64,000 bases of DNA from Desulfovibrio porci (GTDB taxonomy: Bacteria > Desulfobacterota > Desulfovibrionia > Desulfovibrionales > Desulfovibrionaceae): assembly GCF_009696265.1 (NCBI RefSeq), contig NZ_VUMH01000008.1:95134-159133 (forward strand), read 5' to 3'. Below, piece after piece: positions 8,269-17,469 of the stretch (positions are counted from its first letter, which is position 1; every line of letters begins with the position of its first letter). Below the pieces are notes generated by a model. The model ran no database searches, was not told the DNA's origin, and saw nothing but the letters and a program-made list of their open reading frames with translations. The translations under genes and the position numbers were made by a program.

Positions 8269-9756
8269 TTAACGCTGTTCAACCTTCACGTTCTGGGCAA
8301 AGCCGCTCAGTTCAGCATCAGGGAAGGCCCCTTTGGAAACGATTATCCTCTTCAGATTTGGCAGGGCCTTGAGGGGGGCCAGGCTGCTGATGCCTTTGCT
8401 ACCCTTCATCTCTACATAGGTGAGCCCGGAGCACCCCGCCAGAGCTTCAAAATCGGCTATCTGGCTGTCGTTGATTCTGACCGAGTTCAGATTGGACAGT
8501 TTGGCCAGACCAGACAGGCTGAATGGCTCACCTTCCACATTAACCTTGACCAGAGTAAGTTTTTCCATGGAAGTGAGAGCGGCCATATTGCCCGCGTTCA
8601 CGATCTTGGCACCTGTGATGCTCATTTCTTTCAGCTTGCCCCAGCCCTTGGCGCAGGCCATGTCAAAGGGGTCTCCGCTTTTTTTATTGTACTCCGAGGT
8701 GATGGTGAACTTCTGCAGCTCCGTCAGTTCAGCCAGGGCAGCGGAATTGGTAGCACCGTCCACTGACCAGAGCTTGAGTTCCTTCAGCGTCTTCGTTTTA
8801 CCCACACTACCAAGGTCACCCACGGGAACGCGCATTTTCCAGATTTGGAGCTTTTCCACTTTGGAGGAAGCCAGGGGGGAATAGTCGGTCACGTATTCGG
8901 CAAACACGTCAAAGACACGCAGGGCAGGCAATTCGGCGACAAAGGCTATGTTGTCCAGCTTGGTGAGACCGCCATTGAGCTCCACGATCTGCTTCAGCGC
9001 ACCCAGAGTAGAGAAGTCGGCTTCCTTGACAGCATAGTAGGTGAGCTTCTTCAGTTTTTCACAGTTGGCCAGCGGGCTGAAGTCCTTCACTGTTGCTCCA
9101 TAGAGATTCAGTTCGCTCAGGTTGGGCATCTTGGCGAGAGGAGCAAGGTCATTGATGGTGCAGTATTTCAGCTCAAGCTTGGAGCTCCCCAGGTGCTGAA
9201 GCGGCGAGAGATCCGTTGGAGCGGCTCCATTGATGGTGACGCGGGGATTGCCAGACAAAGTGGGAAAGCCCTCAAAAGACGTCAGGGAATTCCCGGCGTT
9301 GATCTCGACCTCCTTGAGGCCGGTCAATCCAGCCATCCATTTAAGGTCTGGGCCCATGGCGTCGCTGGTCAGTTCAAGCTTGATTAGCTTGAGGCTGGCT
9401 AAAGGTGACATATCCGCCACGGATTTGGCGTCCATCTCAAAAGAGGTCAGATTTTTGAGCCCCGCCACAGGAGCGATGCTCGTGAGTTCATCCTTTTTGC
9501 CTTTGATGTCGATACTGGTGGCATCGGGGAAGGTCTGGCAGAACTTGACCAGATCTGCATCGTTGATGTTCTCAAGTTTAAAAGTAGGTGTCTTGATTTT
9601 GCCAGCAAACTCCTTGGCCTGGCTGATGCCATCATCGGTGAGCGCTTCTTTCACGGTGATGGTGCTACCGGAACGCTTGACGGAAGGCTCCGCATAGGCT
9701 GACGAAACACTCAGCCCCACTGCCAGCATGGCGCAAAAAATGGTTTTCATGGACAT
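8269..9756 (-). CDS. exported leucine-rich-repeat protein
   Basis: 495 residues with a signal peptide (MSMKTIFCAMLAVGLSVSSA, cleavage near AYA). Most of the protein is a run of short leucine-rich repeats of about 21-24 residues: IAPVAGLKNLTSFEMDAKS, MSPLASLKLIKLELTSD, APLAKMPNLSELNLYGAT, SPLANCEKLKKLTYYAV, SLAPLKALPNLKRIIVSKG. The pattern is close to internalin- or BspA-type repeats. No membrane anchor or sorting signal is visible at the C-terminus, so it should be periplasmic or secreted and act by binding proteins. A GGAGGG ribosome site sits 8 bases before the start. Its partner is unknown. Confidence 0.88.
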   Translation of the reverse strand: MSMKTIFCAMLAVGLSVSSAYAEPSVKRSGSTITVKEALTDDGISQAKEFAGKIKTPTFKLENINDADLVKFCQTFPDATSIDIKGKKDELTSIAPVAGLKNLTSFEMDAKSVADMSPLASLKLIKLELTSDAMGPDLKWMAGLTGLKEVEINAGNSLTSFEGFPTLSGNPRVTINGAAPTDLSPLQHLGSSKLELKYCTINDLAPLAKMPNLSELNLYGATVKDFSPLANCEKLKKLTYYAVKEADFSTLGALKQIVELNGGLTKLDNIAFVAELPALRVFDVFAEYVTDYSPLASSKVEKLQIWKMRVPVGDLGSVGKTKTLKELKLWSVDGATNSAALAELTELQKFTITSEYNKKSGDPFDMACAKGWGKLKEMSITGAKIVNAGNMAALTSMEKLTLVKVNVEGEPFSLSGLAKLSNLNSVRINDSQIADFEALAGCSGLTYVEMKGSKGISSLAPLKALPNLKRIIVSKGAFPDAELSGFAQNVKVEQR

Positions 9757-9955
9757 ATAGGTTTCCCTCCTGCTTCTTTTTGAGGAATGTTTTGTCCAAC
9801 CTTTGGGAGACGTTGCCTGTCACCGTCTGCATTTTTCCCCTGAGCCGACGGTATTTGTTCAGACTGCGAATGTCCGCTTGTTCAAACGGGACGCAACGTA
9901 ACAACCTGAGAACACTGATACTCTCTATTCTTGTGTAAACAGCTCCCTAACGCAG

Positions 9956-10225
9956 TTATTTTTTCGGGCATCTACCGCCCAATGAACGGGCATATTTGTC
10001 TGCCTCTGCTCTGTTCGAAAATCCGGAAGGGGTAATAAGATATACGGAAGAGTTTTTTCCGAATTTTTTTAGATAGTTCGAAACTTGGGTGCCATTTCCG
10101 ACATCCGGCCTGCCGCCAGCGGTGCAATACACATAGCTCTTGTCCCATTTGAGATTGAGATCCGCTGCCCATGCCGTTGCACATAGTGCGTGCAATACAA
10201 ACATTGCGACGATAATCTTCTTCAT
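9956..10225 (-). CDS. small exported protein
   Basis: 89 residues with a standard signal peptide (MKKIIVAMFVLHALCATAWA). The mature 69 residues contain two cysteines that could pair (YVYCTAGG and GGRCPKK) and a lysine/tyrosine-rich composition. I recognise no family. It lies between the TMEM43 gene upstream and the leucine-rich-repeat gene downstream, all on the minus strand, with a 199-base gap before the latter that may hold a separate promoter. Confidence 0.65.
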   Translation of the reverse strand: MKKIIVAMFVLHALCATAWAADLNLKWDKSYVYCTAGGRPDVGNGTQVSNYLKKFGKNSSVYLITPSGFSNRAEADKYARSLGGRCPKK

Positions 10226-10273
10226 CTTTTGCTCCTTGTCTTTTCATGGTTACAGATAGAACGCCACTGCACT

Positions 10274-11509
10274 CTAGGCCGAGGCAGGATTTGCCTTCTT
10301 CATGCGTCCCTTGATGAACAGCAGGATAACGAGCGTAAGCGCTGCTCCCAGCAGGCAGAAGCCCAGCACGGGACGGAAACGTATCCACGCTATGGCGATG
10401 ATCACCAGTGACCAGGCAGAGCCCAGCAGGCCTGCCACCAAGCCCGTACCCGCGCCCACGATGTTGCCCAGCAGGGGGATGACGTCGGCGAGGACCTTGA
10501 GGGGAGCAAAGATCATGCCAAAACCGGCAATGCACAGCACCACGCCCAGACCGCGCAGGAGCCATGCCGTCGTAGCATTGCTGCTCTTGGCGGATTCAAA
10601 CATGCCGTTCATGTCCTGCGTACCCATGGCAAGGCGGTAAAATGTGTTGCCGTTGGAGGCGAGGAAGGGAACGAATGTATTGCCGTTCACCTTGGCTATA
10701 ATCGAGACCTCGGCGGCCGGCGTTTCAAAAAAGGTCACGCGCACGTCACCGATGGACGGTGTGCCGGGCTGGCGGCCTACATAAAGAGTGTTGCCCTGGA
10801 TATGGATCATACTGGCGCCCTGCTGACCCAACACCTGGGAGGTTTCCAGATTGGTGTTGGGGGCAAAGAAGGCCTTTTGCAGTTCCGCGCGCTGTTCATC
10901 ACTAAGGGAAAGGTTCAGCGCTTTCTCTCCGCCAATGGAACGGCTCAGGAATTCAGGGAAGCGGTACGCGCCAAAGGTGACGTTGGGGGCAAGCCAGCTC
11001 ACGTTTTCGGAATTAATGCGGGTCTTGTTTTCGTGTCCTTCTCTCTTCTTGAAGCTTTGGGAATTCACAGGGCTGTCTACCCATTCCGCTGAATAGGAAT
11101 AGGTTGTGACCGTCTCTTCCCCTCCGCCCAGCTTTGTTCTTTTTTCAGATTTGCTGTGTTCCACCCACTGATAATACTCCACCTTCCGACGCATCTTGAT
11201 GGCATTTACCTTGATGCCGAACACCGGATCAACCAGCTCGTCGTTTGTGACGGCGCTCCCCTTGGCATACACCAGTTTGCCCTCAAAAGCTCTGTCGAGC
11301 TTGTCGATACTGGGCATGGGCTCCGTCACCATCTGAGCTTCGGCAATGGCATCGCCCGTACGTACAGTGCGGCCTTCATTCCACCATAGCAGTACGGTAG
11401 CCGCGACAATCAAGAGGATGCCAGTTCCGATTCCCTTAAAGGAATTTCCGAGACGGGAAAACCAATTGGTGCTTGTAACTTCCGTGTACGAACTGTTTTC
11501 ATCGCTCAT
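10274..11509 (-). CDS. TMEM43 family membrane protein
   Basis: 411 residues matching the TMEM43 (LUMA-like) family found in scattered bacteria. It has an N-terminal helix (GIGTGILLIVAATVLLWWNE, about 25-45), a large extracytoplasmic middle domain containing YYQWVEHSKSEKRTKLGGG and the AYRFPEFLSRSIGGE region, and a C-terminal cluster of membrane helices (ATTAWLLRGLGVVLCIAGFG, VLGFCLLGAALTLVILLFIK) ending in a basic tail. The bacterial role is unknown. It is the first gene of the minus-strand run, with the promoter presumably in the 310 bases upstream. Confidence 0.85.
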   Translation of the reverse strand: MSDENSSYTEVTSTNWFSRLGNSFKGIGTGILLIVAATVLLWWNEGRTVRTGDAIAEAQMVTEPMPSIDKLDRAFEGKLVYAKGSAVTNDELVDPVFGIKVNAIKMRRKVEYYQWVEHSKSEKRTKLGGGEETVTTYSYSAEWVDSPVNSQSFKKREGHENKTRINSENVSWLAPNVTFGAYRFPEFLSRSIGGEKALNLSLSDEQRAELQKAFFAPNTNLETSQVLGQQGASMIHIQGNTLYVGRQPGTPSIGDVRVTFFETPAAEVSIIAKVNGNTFVPFLASNGNTFYRLAMGTQDMNGMFESAKSSNATTAWLLRGLGVVLCIAGFGMIFAPLKVLADVIPLLGNIVGAGTGLVAGLLGSAWSLVIIAIAWIRFRPVLGFCLLGAALTLVILLFIKGRMKKANPASA

Positions 11510-11819
11510 GACTTTTTCCTTGCTAGATGGTTGCGTTGTTCCGGGACATAAACTTTTCCGCTTTTAGTGGAACATAGTTGAAGGATGTGTTTTTTTGCAT
11601 CATCTCAGTAATGAAAAAGGAGGCATTTTTTTTTGATTCGCCTATTTTTTTGATAAAAAAAGTCTTCATCCCAATGATGAAAAACAGACTTATCTATTTG
11701 ATAAAAAAGAGGTTGTATCGAGAAAAACTTGCAGGTCGCATATAAGGCAGGAAAGGATGTTTTTGGGCTGGGCAGATTGAATTTTACTGACTGAAGAGCT
11801 AAGAAATAACCGGTATAAA
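11510..11819. other. AT-rich intergenic region upstream of the TMEM43 gene
   Basis: 310 bases without a supported gene. It is AT-rich, with several T and A runs and two copies of GATAAAAAA (near 11651 and 11700). The minus-strand promoter for the TMEM43 gene should lie at its left side, but I cannot fix -10/-35 boxes with confidence. Its right edge is the IS5-family insertion, so it may be only part of the original spacer. Confidence 0.4.
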
Positions 11820-12680
11820 CTAGATAGTGTCGTCACGAGATTGTCTAAACTATGATTTTGTGGAATACTTCGCTTGGAACCAACTACAAGCGAGGAATCA
11901 ATGTTGCCAGCCGCGCATAGACGACATGACATCTCAGATGCCGTTTGGAAAAAGTTAGAGCCACTTTTGCCGGGGCGTGAGGGCGCCTGGGGTGGCAGAG
12001 CGCACGACAACCGTCGATTTATTGATGCCGTTTTTTGGATCATGCGCACTGGCGCACCGTGGCGTGATTTACCACCCGACCTCGGAGGCTGGAGCAACAC
12101 TCATCGGAGTTTCATTCGTTGGCGGGATAGCGGCATATGGGAACGATTGCTTGAAACTTTGATAGATGAACCAGACTTTGAATGGCTTATGATTGATGCA
12201 AGTCATTGTAAGGTACATCCCCATGCAGCAGGAGCCAGAGGCGGTAATCAAGACATGAGTCGTACAAAAGGGGGCTCAACTCAAAATTGCATTTGGCCGT
12301 GGATTCGCATGGTATGCCGCTCAGGGCTATTATTACACAAGGTACAGCAGCAGATTGCAAGCAAGCGACTGCCTTGATTGATGGTTTTAATGCCCAGCAT
12401 TTACTCGCTGACCGTGGCTACGATACCAATGAAATTCTTTGCCAAGCAGCGAGCCAAGGGATGAGCCCAGTCATTCCCCCAAAGAAGAATAGAAAAGAGC
12501 AGCGAGAATATGACAAAGGACTCTATAAAATCCGGCACCTTGTCGAAAATGCCTTTCTTCACTTGAAGCGATGGCGGGGAATTGCGACCAGATATGCAAA
12601 GAATACATCATCATTTCTGGCCGCAATTCATATCAGGTGTATTTTTCTTTGGGCCTCAATCTCGTGACTATACTATCTAG
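11820..12680 (+). mobile_element. IS5-family (IS427-like) insertion sequence
   Basis: 861 bp bounded by inverted repeats of about 24 bp that differ at only a few positions. The left end begins CTAGATAGTGT and the right end, read inward, CTAGATAGTAT, both continuing to GTCACGAGATTG. The outermost CTAG at each end fits the short YTAR/TA-type target used by this family. It carries one transposase in two overlapping frames. It lies only 62 bases before the solute-binding protein gene, so it probably separates that gene from its original promoter. Confidence 0.88.
11901..12667 (+). CDS. IS5-family transposase (two frames, -1 frameshift)
   Basis: The first frame begins at ATG 11901 and carries the N-terminal DUF4096-like part (DAVWKKLEPLLPGREG, WIMRTGAPWRDLPPDLGGW) and the first catalytic Asp (MIDASHCKVHPHAAGARGG). 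It ends at 12377. The rest is in the -1 frame, open from about 12266 to 12667 (HLAVDSHGMPLRA, LLADRGYDTNEI with the second Asp, and HLVENAFLHLKRWRGIATRY with the catalytic Glu). The overlap holds AAAAGGGGGC near 12266, a plausible slippery site, and both halves are intact. That fits the programmed -1 frameshift known in this IS group better than decay. Confidence 0.88.
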
Positions 12681-12741
12681 TTGTGACTTTTCAGGAGCTG
12701 ACTCTGAGCGTATGGCAAGGACAGCATGAAGCACGGGCATA

Positions 12742-14124
12742 ATGACGATGAGTTCAAAACTGGCTGAAATTTCAAGAAAGGTGCGTAAGACATTCCTACT
12801 TGGTATGTTCTTTGTGTATATGCTTCTGCTTTGTTCTTGCACTGATTCTCCGCTGGACCCCGACAAGCCTGTCACTCTGACCATGTGGCATGTGTATGGC
12901 GCACAGGCCCGTTCTCCTATGAATATATTGATCGACCGTTTCAACCAGACGGTGGGGAAAAAACAGGGGATTATTATTAATGTCACTTCCGTCAGCAGTA
13001 CCTGGAACATTCATGATGAACTTGTGGCGTCAGCCCGTGAAGAGCCGGGAAGCGAAGAACTGCCTGACCTTTTCACCTGTTATCCCAAGACATTGGCCAT
13101 TATCGGGAATTCAAGAGTCCTGGACTGGAAAAAGTATTTTAGTGAAGAAGAGCTGCAAAACTATGTTCCGGCCTTTCTTGAAGAGGGTATGATGGACGGT
13201 GCCCTTTACGGGTTTCCTTTTGCCAAATCCACCAATCTTCTCTATGTCAATGACACCCTCTTTGAGCCCTTCAGCCGGGAAACGGGCATATCCTATGCCG
13301 ATCTCTCTACTCTGGAAGGAGTTTTTCGTGCATCCGCTCGTTATTATGAATGGTCCGGCGGTAAATCCTTCTTTATGTATGATGACTGGATGCACTATGC
13401 TATACTCAACTCGGAGTCGTTGGGGGAGCCTTTTTTCGAGAAAGAGAATATCCGCTGGGATAATCCGGCTCTGCTGAAACTATGGCGTCCTTTGGCCAAG
13501 GCCTCTGTAAACGGTCAACTGTGGCTTAATCCCGGGTATAACAGCACCGTCATGATGATGGGGGAAGTGGTGTGTGGTGTGGGCTCTTCCGCCGCCGTTC
13601 TTTATTACAATGATACCCTTACGCTGAAGGACAACAGTACGCTGCCGCTCAGGTTGACGATACTTCCTGATCCACGCTTTGAGGGGGCAAAACGGCTGGA
13701 CATCCAGCGAGGCTCCTCTCTGTACGCACGTGCCTCCACCCCGAAAAAGGAATACGCTGCCGCAGTATTCTGCAAATGGCTTACCAGTCCGGAGATTAAT
13801 TTTTCCCTTGCCGTACAGGGAGGGTATATGCCTGTTCAAAAGGAGGCCTTTCAGAGACTGAAACAGGCAGAATATGCCGATTTTTCTCATGATCGCTATA
13901 AACAAGCTTATAAGGTGCTGTTGTCGCTTTATGAAACGTCCACTTTTGTTTCTGTGCCTGCTTTTGAAAATTACGGAGAACTGGAAAGGCAGTTTGGAGC
14001 AGCGCTGCGTGATGTTCTTTCTTCGTATCGTGGGACACGGTATAGTGGTGAGGGCGATCCTGAGAGCGTTGTAAGAGCATCATTGACACAGATGAAAAAA
14101 CGTTTAGCCGTGCCTTTCCAGTGA
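12742..14124 (+). CDS. extracellular solute-binding lipoprotein (family 1)
   Basis: 460 residues with a type II signal peptide (FLLGMFFVYMLLLCSC, lipid-modified Cys near 32). The family 1 (sugar/glycerol-phosphate type) solute-binding fold follows: VTLTMWHVYGAQARSPMNI, ELPDLFTCYPKTLAIIGN, GALYGFPFAKSTNLLYVND and the C-terminal FCKWLTSPEINFSLAVQGGYMPVQ. No ABC permease or ATPase is nearby. The next gene, 12 bases on, is a membrane LuxR regulator with a periplasmic domain. The protein may therefore serve as a ligand sensor and not in transport, which is inferred from context. The start has a weak ribosome site, and the IS5 element ends 62 bases upstream. Confidence 0.85.
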   Translation: MTMSSKLAEISRKVRKTFLLGMFFVYMLLLCSCTDSPLDPDKPVTLTMWHVYGAQARSPMNILIDRFNQTVGKKQGIIINVTSVSSTWNIHDELVASAREEPGSEELPDLFTCYPKTLAIIGNSRVLDWKKYFSEEELQNYVPAFLEEGMMDGALYGFPFAKSTNLLYVNDTLFEPFSRETGISYADLSTLEGVFRASARYYEWSGGKSFFMYDDWMHYAILNSESLGEPFFEKENIRWDNPALLKLWRPLAKASVNGQLWLNPGYNSTVMMMGEVVCGVGSSAAVLYYNDTLTLKDNSTLPLRLTILPDPRFEGAKRLDIQRGSSLYARASTPKKEYAAAVFCKWLTSPEINFSLAVQGGYMPVQKEAFQRLKQAEYADFSHDRYKQAYKVLLSLYETSTFVSVPAFENYGELERQFGAALRDVLSSYRGTRYSGEGDPESVVRASLTQMKKRLAVPFQ

Positions 14125-14136
14125 TGTGTGGCTGCT

Positions 14137-15738
14137 ATGCGATTTCTTCCGTTTACTCTTTTTTTTAGAGAAGGCAAGCGTCCCCTACGAATGCACCTGA
14201 ATGTTTATTTTTTGTCTTTTGTTCTACTCTTGCTTGTTATTTTGATGACGCTGCTTTACATCTTCGATTTCCTGCCTGCCTCTCAAAAGACGATAGGTGA
14301 GGATATGAAAGAATATCTCACTATCTATGAAAGAAATATTTCCCTGCATATGGGAAATATTGTCGCTGCCAGCCAACGCATGGCTGATGATCTGACGTGT
14401 ACGGTCGAAAGCACCCTGGCCAAAAACAAATCTGTATTCGAAAACGTAAGTGACAATGCTTCGCTGATAGGCAAGTTGGAATACGAAAGTACTCCTCTGC
14501 TGATTCGGAGTCTGAGGGAATCTCGTTCCACCGGGGCTTTTATTATCTTTGAAGCTACGCTTAACAGCGCACTTTCCAAGACCGCCACTTCTCGTTGTGG
14601 TGTTTATCTGAAAATTAACACCCCCGTCAATTTCAATACGGTACAGGCTCCTATAGTTTGGCTTCGTGGAATGCCGCAGGTCGCCAGCCAGTATCGCTTT
14701 GCCATTCACAATAACTGGGACATGGAATTTGATACGTCCAGTATCTCCTGTTGGAATGAATTGCTCCAGGAGGCAAAACAATCCCCCAAAAACAGTTATT
14801 TTTTTACCAAGGCCCATTATCTGCGTGGAACTTGGGAAAAAGTACTCCTGATTTGTATTCCTTTGCTTGGTAAAGACGGTAAAGTATATGGGGTTTGTGG
14901 TCTTGAAATCAGTAGCCTGCTTTTCAAGCTGGCTCATGCGCACCTTTCGCCATCCCTGACCGGCCTGACAGGAGTACTTGCTCTGCGGCAGCAAAATAGT
15001 GATGGGGTGGCCACCTTGGATACTGGAGCAGGTTTTCAAGATGGCCCTGCATTGGCTGTACCTGAGGACTTTTCTATCTACAAGGTCACGGTAGAAAAAT
15101 ATTACAATCGCTACAGTGATGGAAATCTTGTTTTTGTGGGTAGGGAAAAGCCCCTGAGACTTGCGCCAATTCCGCTTCTTGGAGAGAAATCCTCCTGGGT
15201 AGCAGCCGTGCTGCTGCCCCAGCGCCAGGAACGAAACATGCTGATGCACCGGCATATCCTCGTGGCGTCTTTTCTGATGATTTTTCTGGCAGTTGCTGTG
15301 CTGCTGGCCATGTTTCTTTCCAGGTGTTACGCAGCCCCTGTCTTACAGGGCATATACAATGCCAGGAAGAAGGAGGAAGCAGGCTGTACAACTCAAATTC
15401 GAGAATTGGATGATCTTATCGCATTCATGAAGGCCAGAGAGCAGAAACTGATCTGCCAGCTGGGAGAAAATGCATCTGAAGAGCAAAATTCTGAGCAGGT
15501 AGAGCTGAGTGCATATCGTATGTTCATCAATCAAATAGAAACTCTAACAAAAGCAGAACGTATTGTCTTTGATTTATATATTGCAGGTCTCAATTCACAT
15601 GAGATTGCCAATAAACTAAATCTTTCCATCAATACTATACGTACACATAATAGAAATATCTACGCAAAACTCAATGTTACTTCCTACAAGGAAATGATGG
15701 TCTACGTCCAGATGATGACGGGTAAGCAGAAAAACTGA
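14137..15738 (+). CDS. membrane-bound LuxR-type regulator with extracytoplasmic sensor domain
   Basis: 533 residues from ATG 14137; GTG 14128 or ATG 14191 are possible alternatives. One helix lies at about 20-43 (FLSFVLLLLVILMTLLYIF) and a second at about 368-392 (ILVASFLMIFLAVAVLLAMF). Between them lie about 320 residues with a Cache-like layout (GTWEKVLLICIPLLGKDGKV and YGVCGLEISSL). After the second helix come a coiled linker and a C-terminal LuxR helix-turn-helix (LTKAERIVFDLYIAGLNSHE, IANKLNLSINTIRTHNRNIY). There is no kinase or receiver domain, so it is a one-component transmembrane regulator. It likely reads the solute-binding protein encoded just upstream and controls nearby genes such as the exported set downstream. 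Confidence 0.85.
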   Translation: MRFLPFTLFFREGKRPLRMHLNVYFLSFVLLLLVILMTLLYIFDFLPASQKTIGEDMKEYLTIYERNISLHMGNIVAASQRMADDLTCTVESTLAKNKSVFENVSDNASLIGKLEYESTPLLIRSLRESRSTGAFIIFEATLNSALSKTATSRCGVYLKINTPVNFNTVQAPIVWLRGMPQVASQYRFAIHNNWDMEFDTSSISCWNELLQEAKQSPKNSYFFTKAHYLRGTWEKVLLICIPLLGKDGKVYGVCGLEISSLLFKLAHAHLSPSLTGLTGVLALRQQNSDGVATLDTGAGFQDGPALAVPEDFSIYKVTVEKYYNRYSDGNLVFVGREKPLRLAPIPLLGEKSSWVAAVLLPQRQERNMLMHRHILVASFLMIFLAVAVLLAMFLSRCYAAPVLQGIYNARKKEEAGCTTQIRELDDLIAFMKAREQKLICQLGENASEEQNSEQVELSAYRMFINQIETLTKAERIVFDLYIAGLNSHEIANKLNLSINTIRTHNRNIYAKLNVTSYKEMMVYVQMMTGKQKN

Positions 15739-15877
15739 ACGTAACGAACCACTGCGTTAGAATACTGGAAGTAGGAGAAGAGCGTCAGAAGTTCGCTTCA
15801 TCTTCATGATGACCCTGCTTTTCTTAGATTTTTGTCCAGTTTTCATCACAAGGATGATGCATGGTCGTCCCCTTTCA

Positions 15878-15913
15878 GGGTAAACATGCTACCAGCTGGT
15901 AGCATGTTTACCC
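15878..15913. promoter_or_regulatory. perfect 36-bp palindrome ahead of gene A (copy 1)
   Basis: Each half is 18 bases (right half CTGGTAGCATGTTTACCC) with no spacer and no mismatch. It ends 15 bases before the gene A start and immediately precedes its GAGGAG ribosome site. A smaller repeat, TCATC-ACAAG-GATGA, lies at 15843-15857. Copy 2 keeps the small repeat, but the long palindrome has decayed there (about 20536-20571). It could be an operator for a dimeric regulator such as the upstream LuxR protein, or an mRNA hairpin over the leader. Confidence 0.6.
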
Positions 15914-15928
15914 TCTGAGGAGAGAACC

Positions 15929-16617
15929 GTGAAAGACTTATGCACACGTCTGTTGTTGTCCGTAGAGTGTTTTTTGCTGTGTCTGACTTTTGCATCTCCG
16001 GTTCGTGCCGTAGAGGATGCCACGTAACCGTTCCCTCCAGTGCAGGCAGATACTGAGCTGTCGCCTGAGTCGGCAGATGTGTCCATGTCGAGTCGTGCGG
16101 ACTGGTTGCTTTTGCTGAGCAATATTGCCTCGTTATGGAAACTGCATGTGAAGATCGGCGAGGGGCAGCCTGACGAGATGATACGACCTGAGACCTTCGG
16201 TATTGTGAAAACCGGACAGCTCTCTCCCTGTTTTGTCGCACGTGCAGCGCTTCAGATCATACTGAGGAATGTTGATGCGCCTAGGCCAAGCGTGCCGGAG
16301 TGGTAAACTCCGTGTCACCCTGACGATGTGCCGCAACGGTACGATATACGTATTTCTTTTGAGCAATTGGAGCGCACGGCACAGGAGTGGCTGGGCTGGC
16401 CCTTTGATAAGGCGGCCCTGCCTCAGGTTGACTACCTTCTGCTGAAGGAAAAAGGTCTACCTCGAACAGGACAAGTGGATCATGAAAGGCGACGTATGGG
16501 GCATCCAGCAGGTGCAAAACGGTACCCTGGACGTGATCATGTGCGAGACGTTCCGCCTGGGCAGTCAAAAAGACGGGTAAGTACTGGCGTATCCTTGCCC
16601 TCGACTTTAACGTGTAG
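15929..16617 (+). pseudogene. exported protein gene A, copy 1 (decayed)
   Basis: Counterpart of the intact gene at 20587-21384. It starts with GTG and a signal peptide (VKDLCTRLLLSVECFLLCLT), then hits an in-frame TAA near 16025. Homology resumes in another frame (SSRADWLLLLSNIASLWKLH, PETFGIVKTGQLSPCFVARA), is interrupted again near 16300, and continues with FEQLERTAQEWLGWPFDKAA. The segment around residues 190-220 of copy 2 (DVRLFESWPLYHEHGAF) is missing. It ends at the equivalent position (LDFNV, stop at 16615). Several stops and frameshifts plus a deletion make it clearly non-functional. Confidence 0.82.
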
Positions 16618-16641
16618 AGCCTTTCCTTTGTGAGGTGGATC

Positions 16642-17299
16642 ATGAAAAAGATCATGCTGTTGATGATACTGATGTGCCAGATGTTCTGCCCCTCTCTGTA
16701 CCCGCACAGGACAGCGGTCCGACCAGGGTGGAGGAACTTCTCCTGCAGGATAGCATGCTCGTTCTGTGGAGCATGGGCCTGAAGGAGAGTGTGCCCAAGA
16801 ATCAGGACACGCTGTGCCGGGATGCTCTTTTCTTCGTCATTTTGTCTGAAGGCTCATCTGCTTGTGGCATGGAGCGCAGCAGATATCCTGGGTTCTTCCA
16901 GGACATCCCCGAAAACTATCAGGGATTCGTACCGAAACAAAAGGTGGAAGAGGTTGCCCGAACTATTTTTGCTCAGGAAGTGAGTCAGCACGTTGCCCCG
17001 AGGGCACGTTCTTTAACGGTAACGGCTATTTTCTCGATTTTTCCGTTCTGAGCGATAAAACCGGGTACCTGTGCCACCTGATGCCGGATGACCGGCGGCC
17101 TGGCCATGTCTACCAGCCGATAGCGGAGCCCATAAACGACACCAGCTGGACAGTATATGCCAAGCTTCTGCGTATACTGAAGGATGTAGATGGCGGAGTG
17201 CTTATATTAAAAAGTGCATCGTTTGATGGAGAAGTGTATTATCATGACGGAAAATTGCAGATGAGAAGATTTAATATCACGGAATTGGATACGAATTGA
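16642..17299 (+). pseudogene. exported protein gene B, copy 1 (two frameshifts)
   Basis: Counterpart of the intact gene at 21406-22059. The signal peptide frame (MKKIMLLMILMCQMFCPSL) ends early. The body continues in a second frame (DSMLVLWSMGLKESVPKNQD, VEEVARTIFAQEVS), and the C-terminal third lies in a third frame (GTFFNGNGYFLDFSVLSDKT, DGEVYYHDGKLQMRRF). Apart from the two shifts the match to copy 2 is continuous, so the damage is fairly recent compared with gene A. Confidence 0.82.
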
Positions 17300-17469
17300 A
17301 AAGAGTGACGGAGCGTTTATTCTATAAAATAGCACTCTGACTATCTGAGATGGCCTGCCGTGGAATGGAATAGTCAGTTCGCAGGTTCTCCATCATATTT
17401 GAAAACGGGAAGATAGAAGCATCAGCTGGGCAACATTAGTTATCGTTTGGCTCGAAATAGGGAGGAAGT

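Noticed and set aside
7407..8372. Plus-strand frame of 321 codons
   Set aside because: Antisense to the UshA-like gene, which has all family motifs.
15846..16241. Minus-strand frame opposite gene A copy 1
   Set aside because: Shadow of the decayed plus-strand gene; an equivalent frame is not kept opposite the intact copy.
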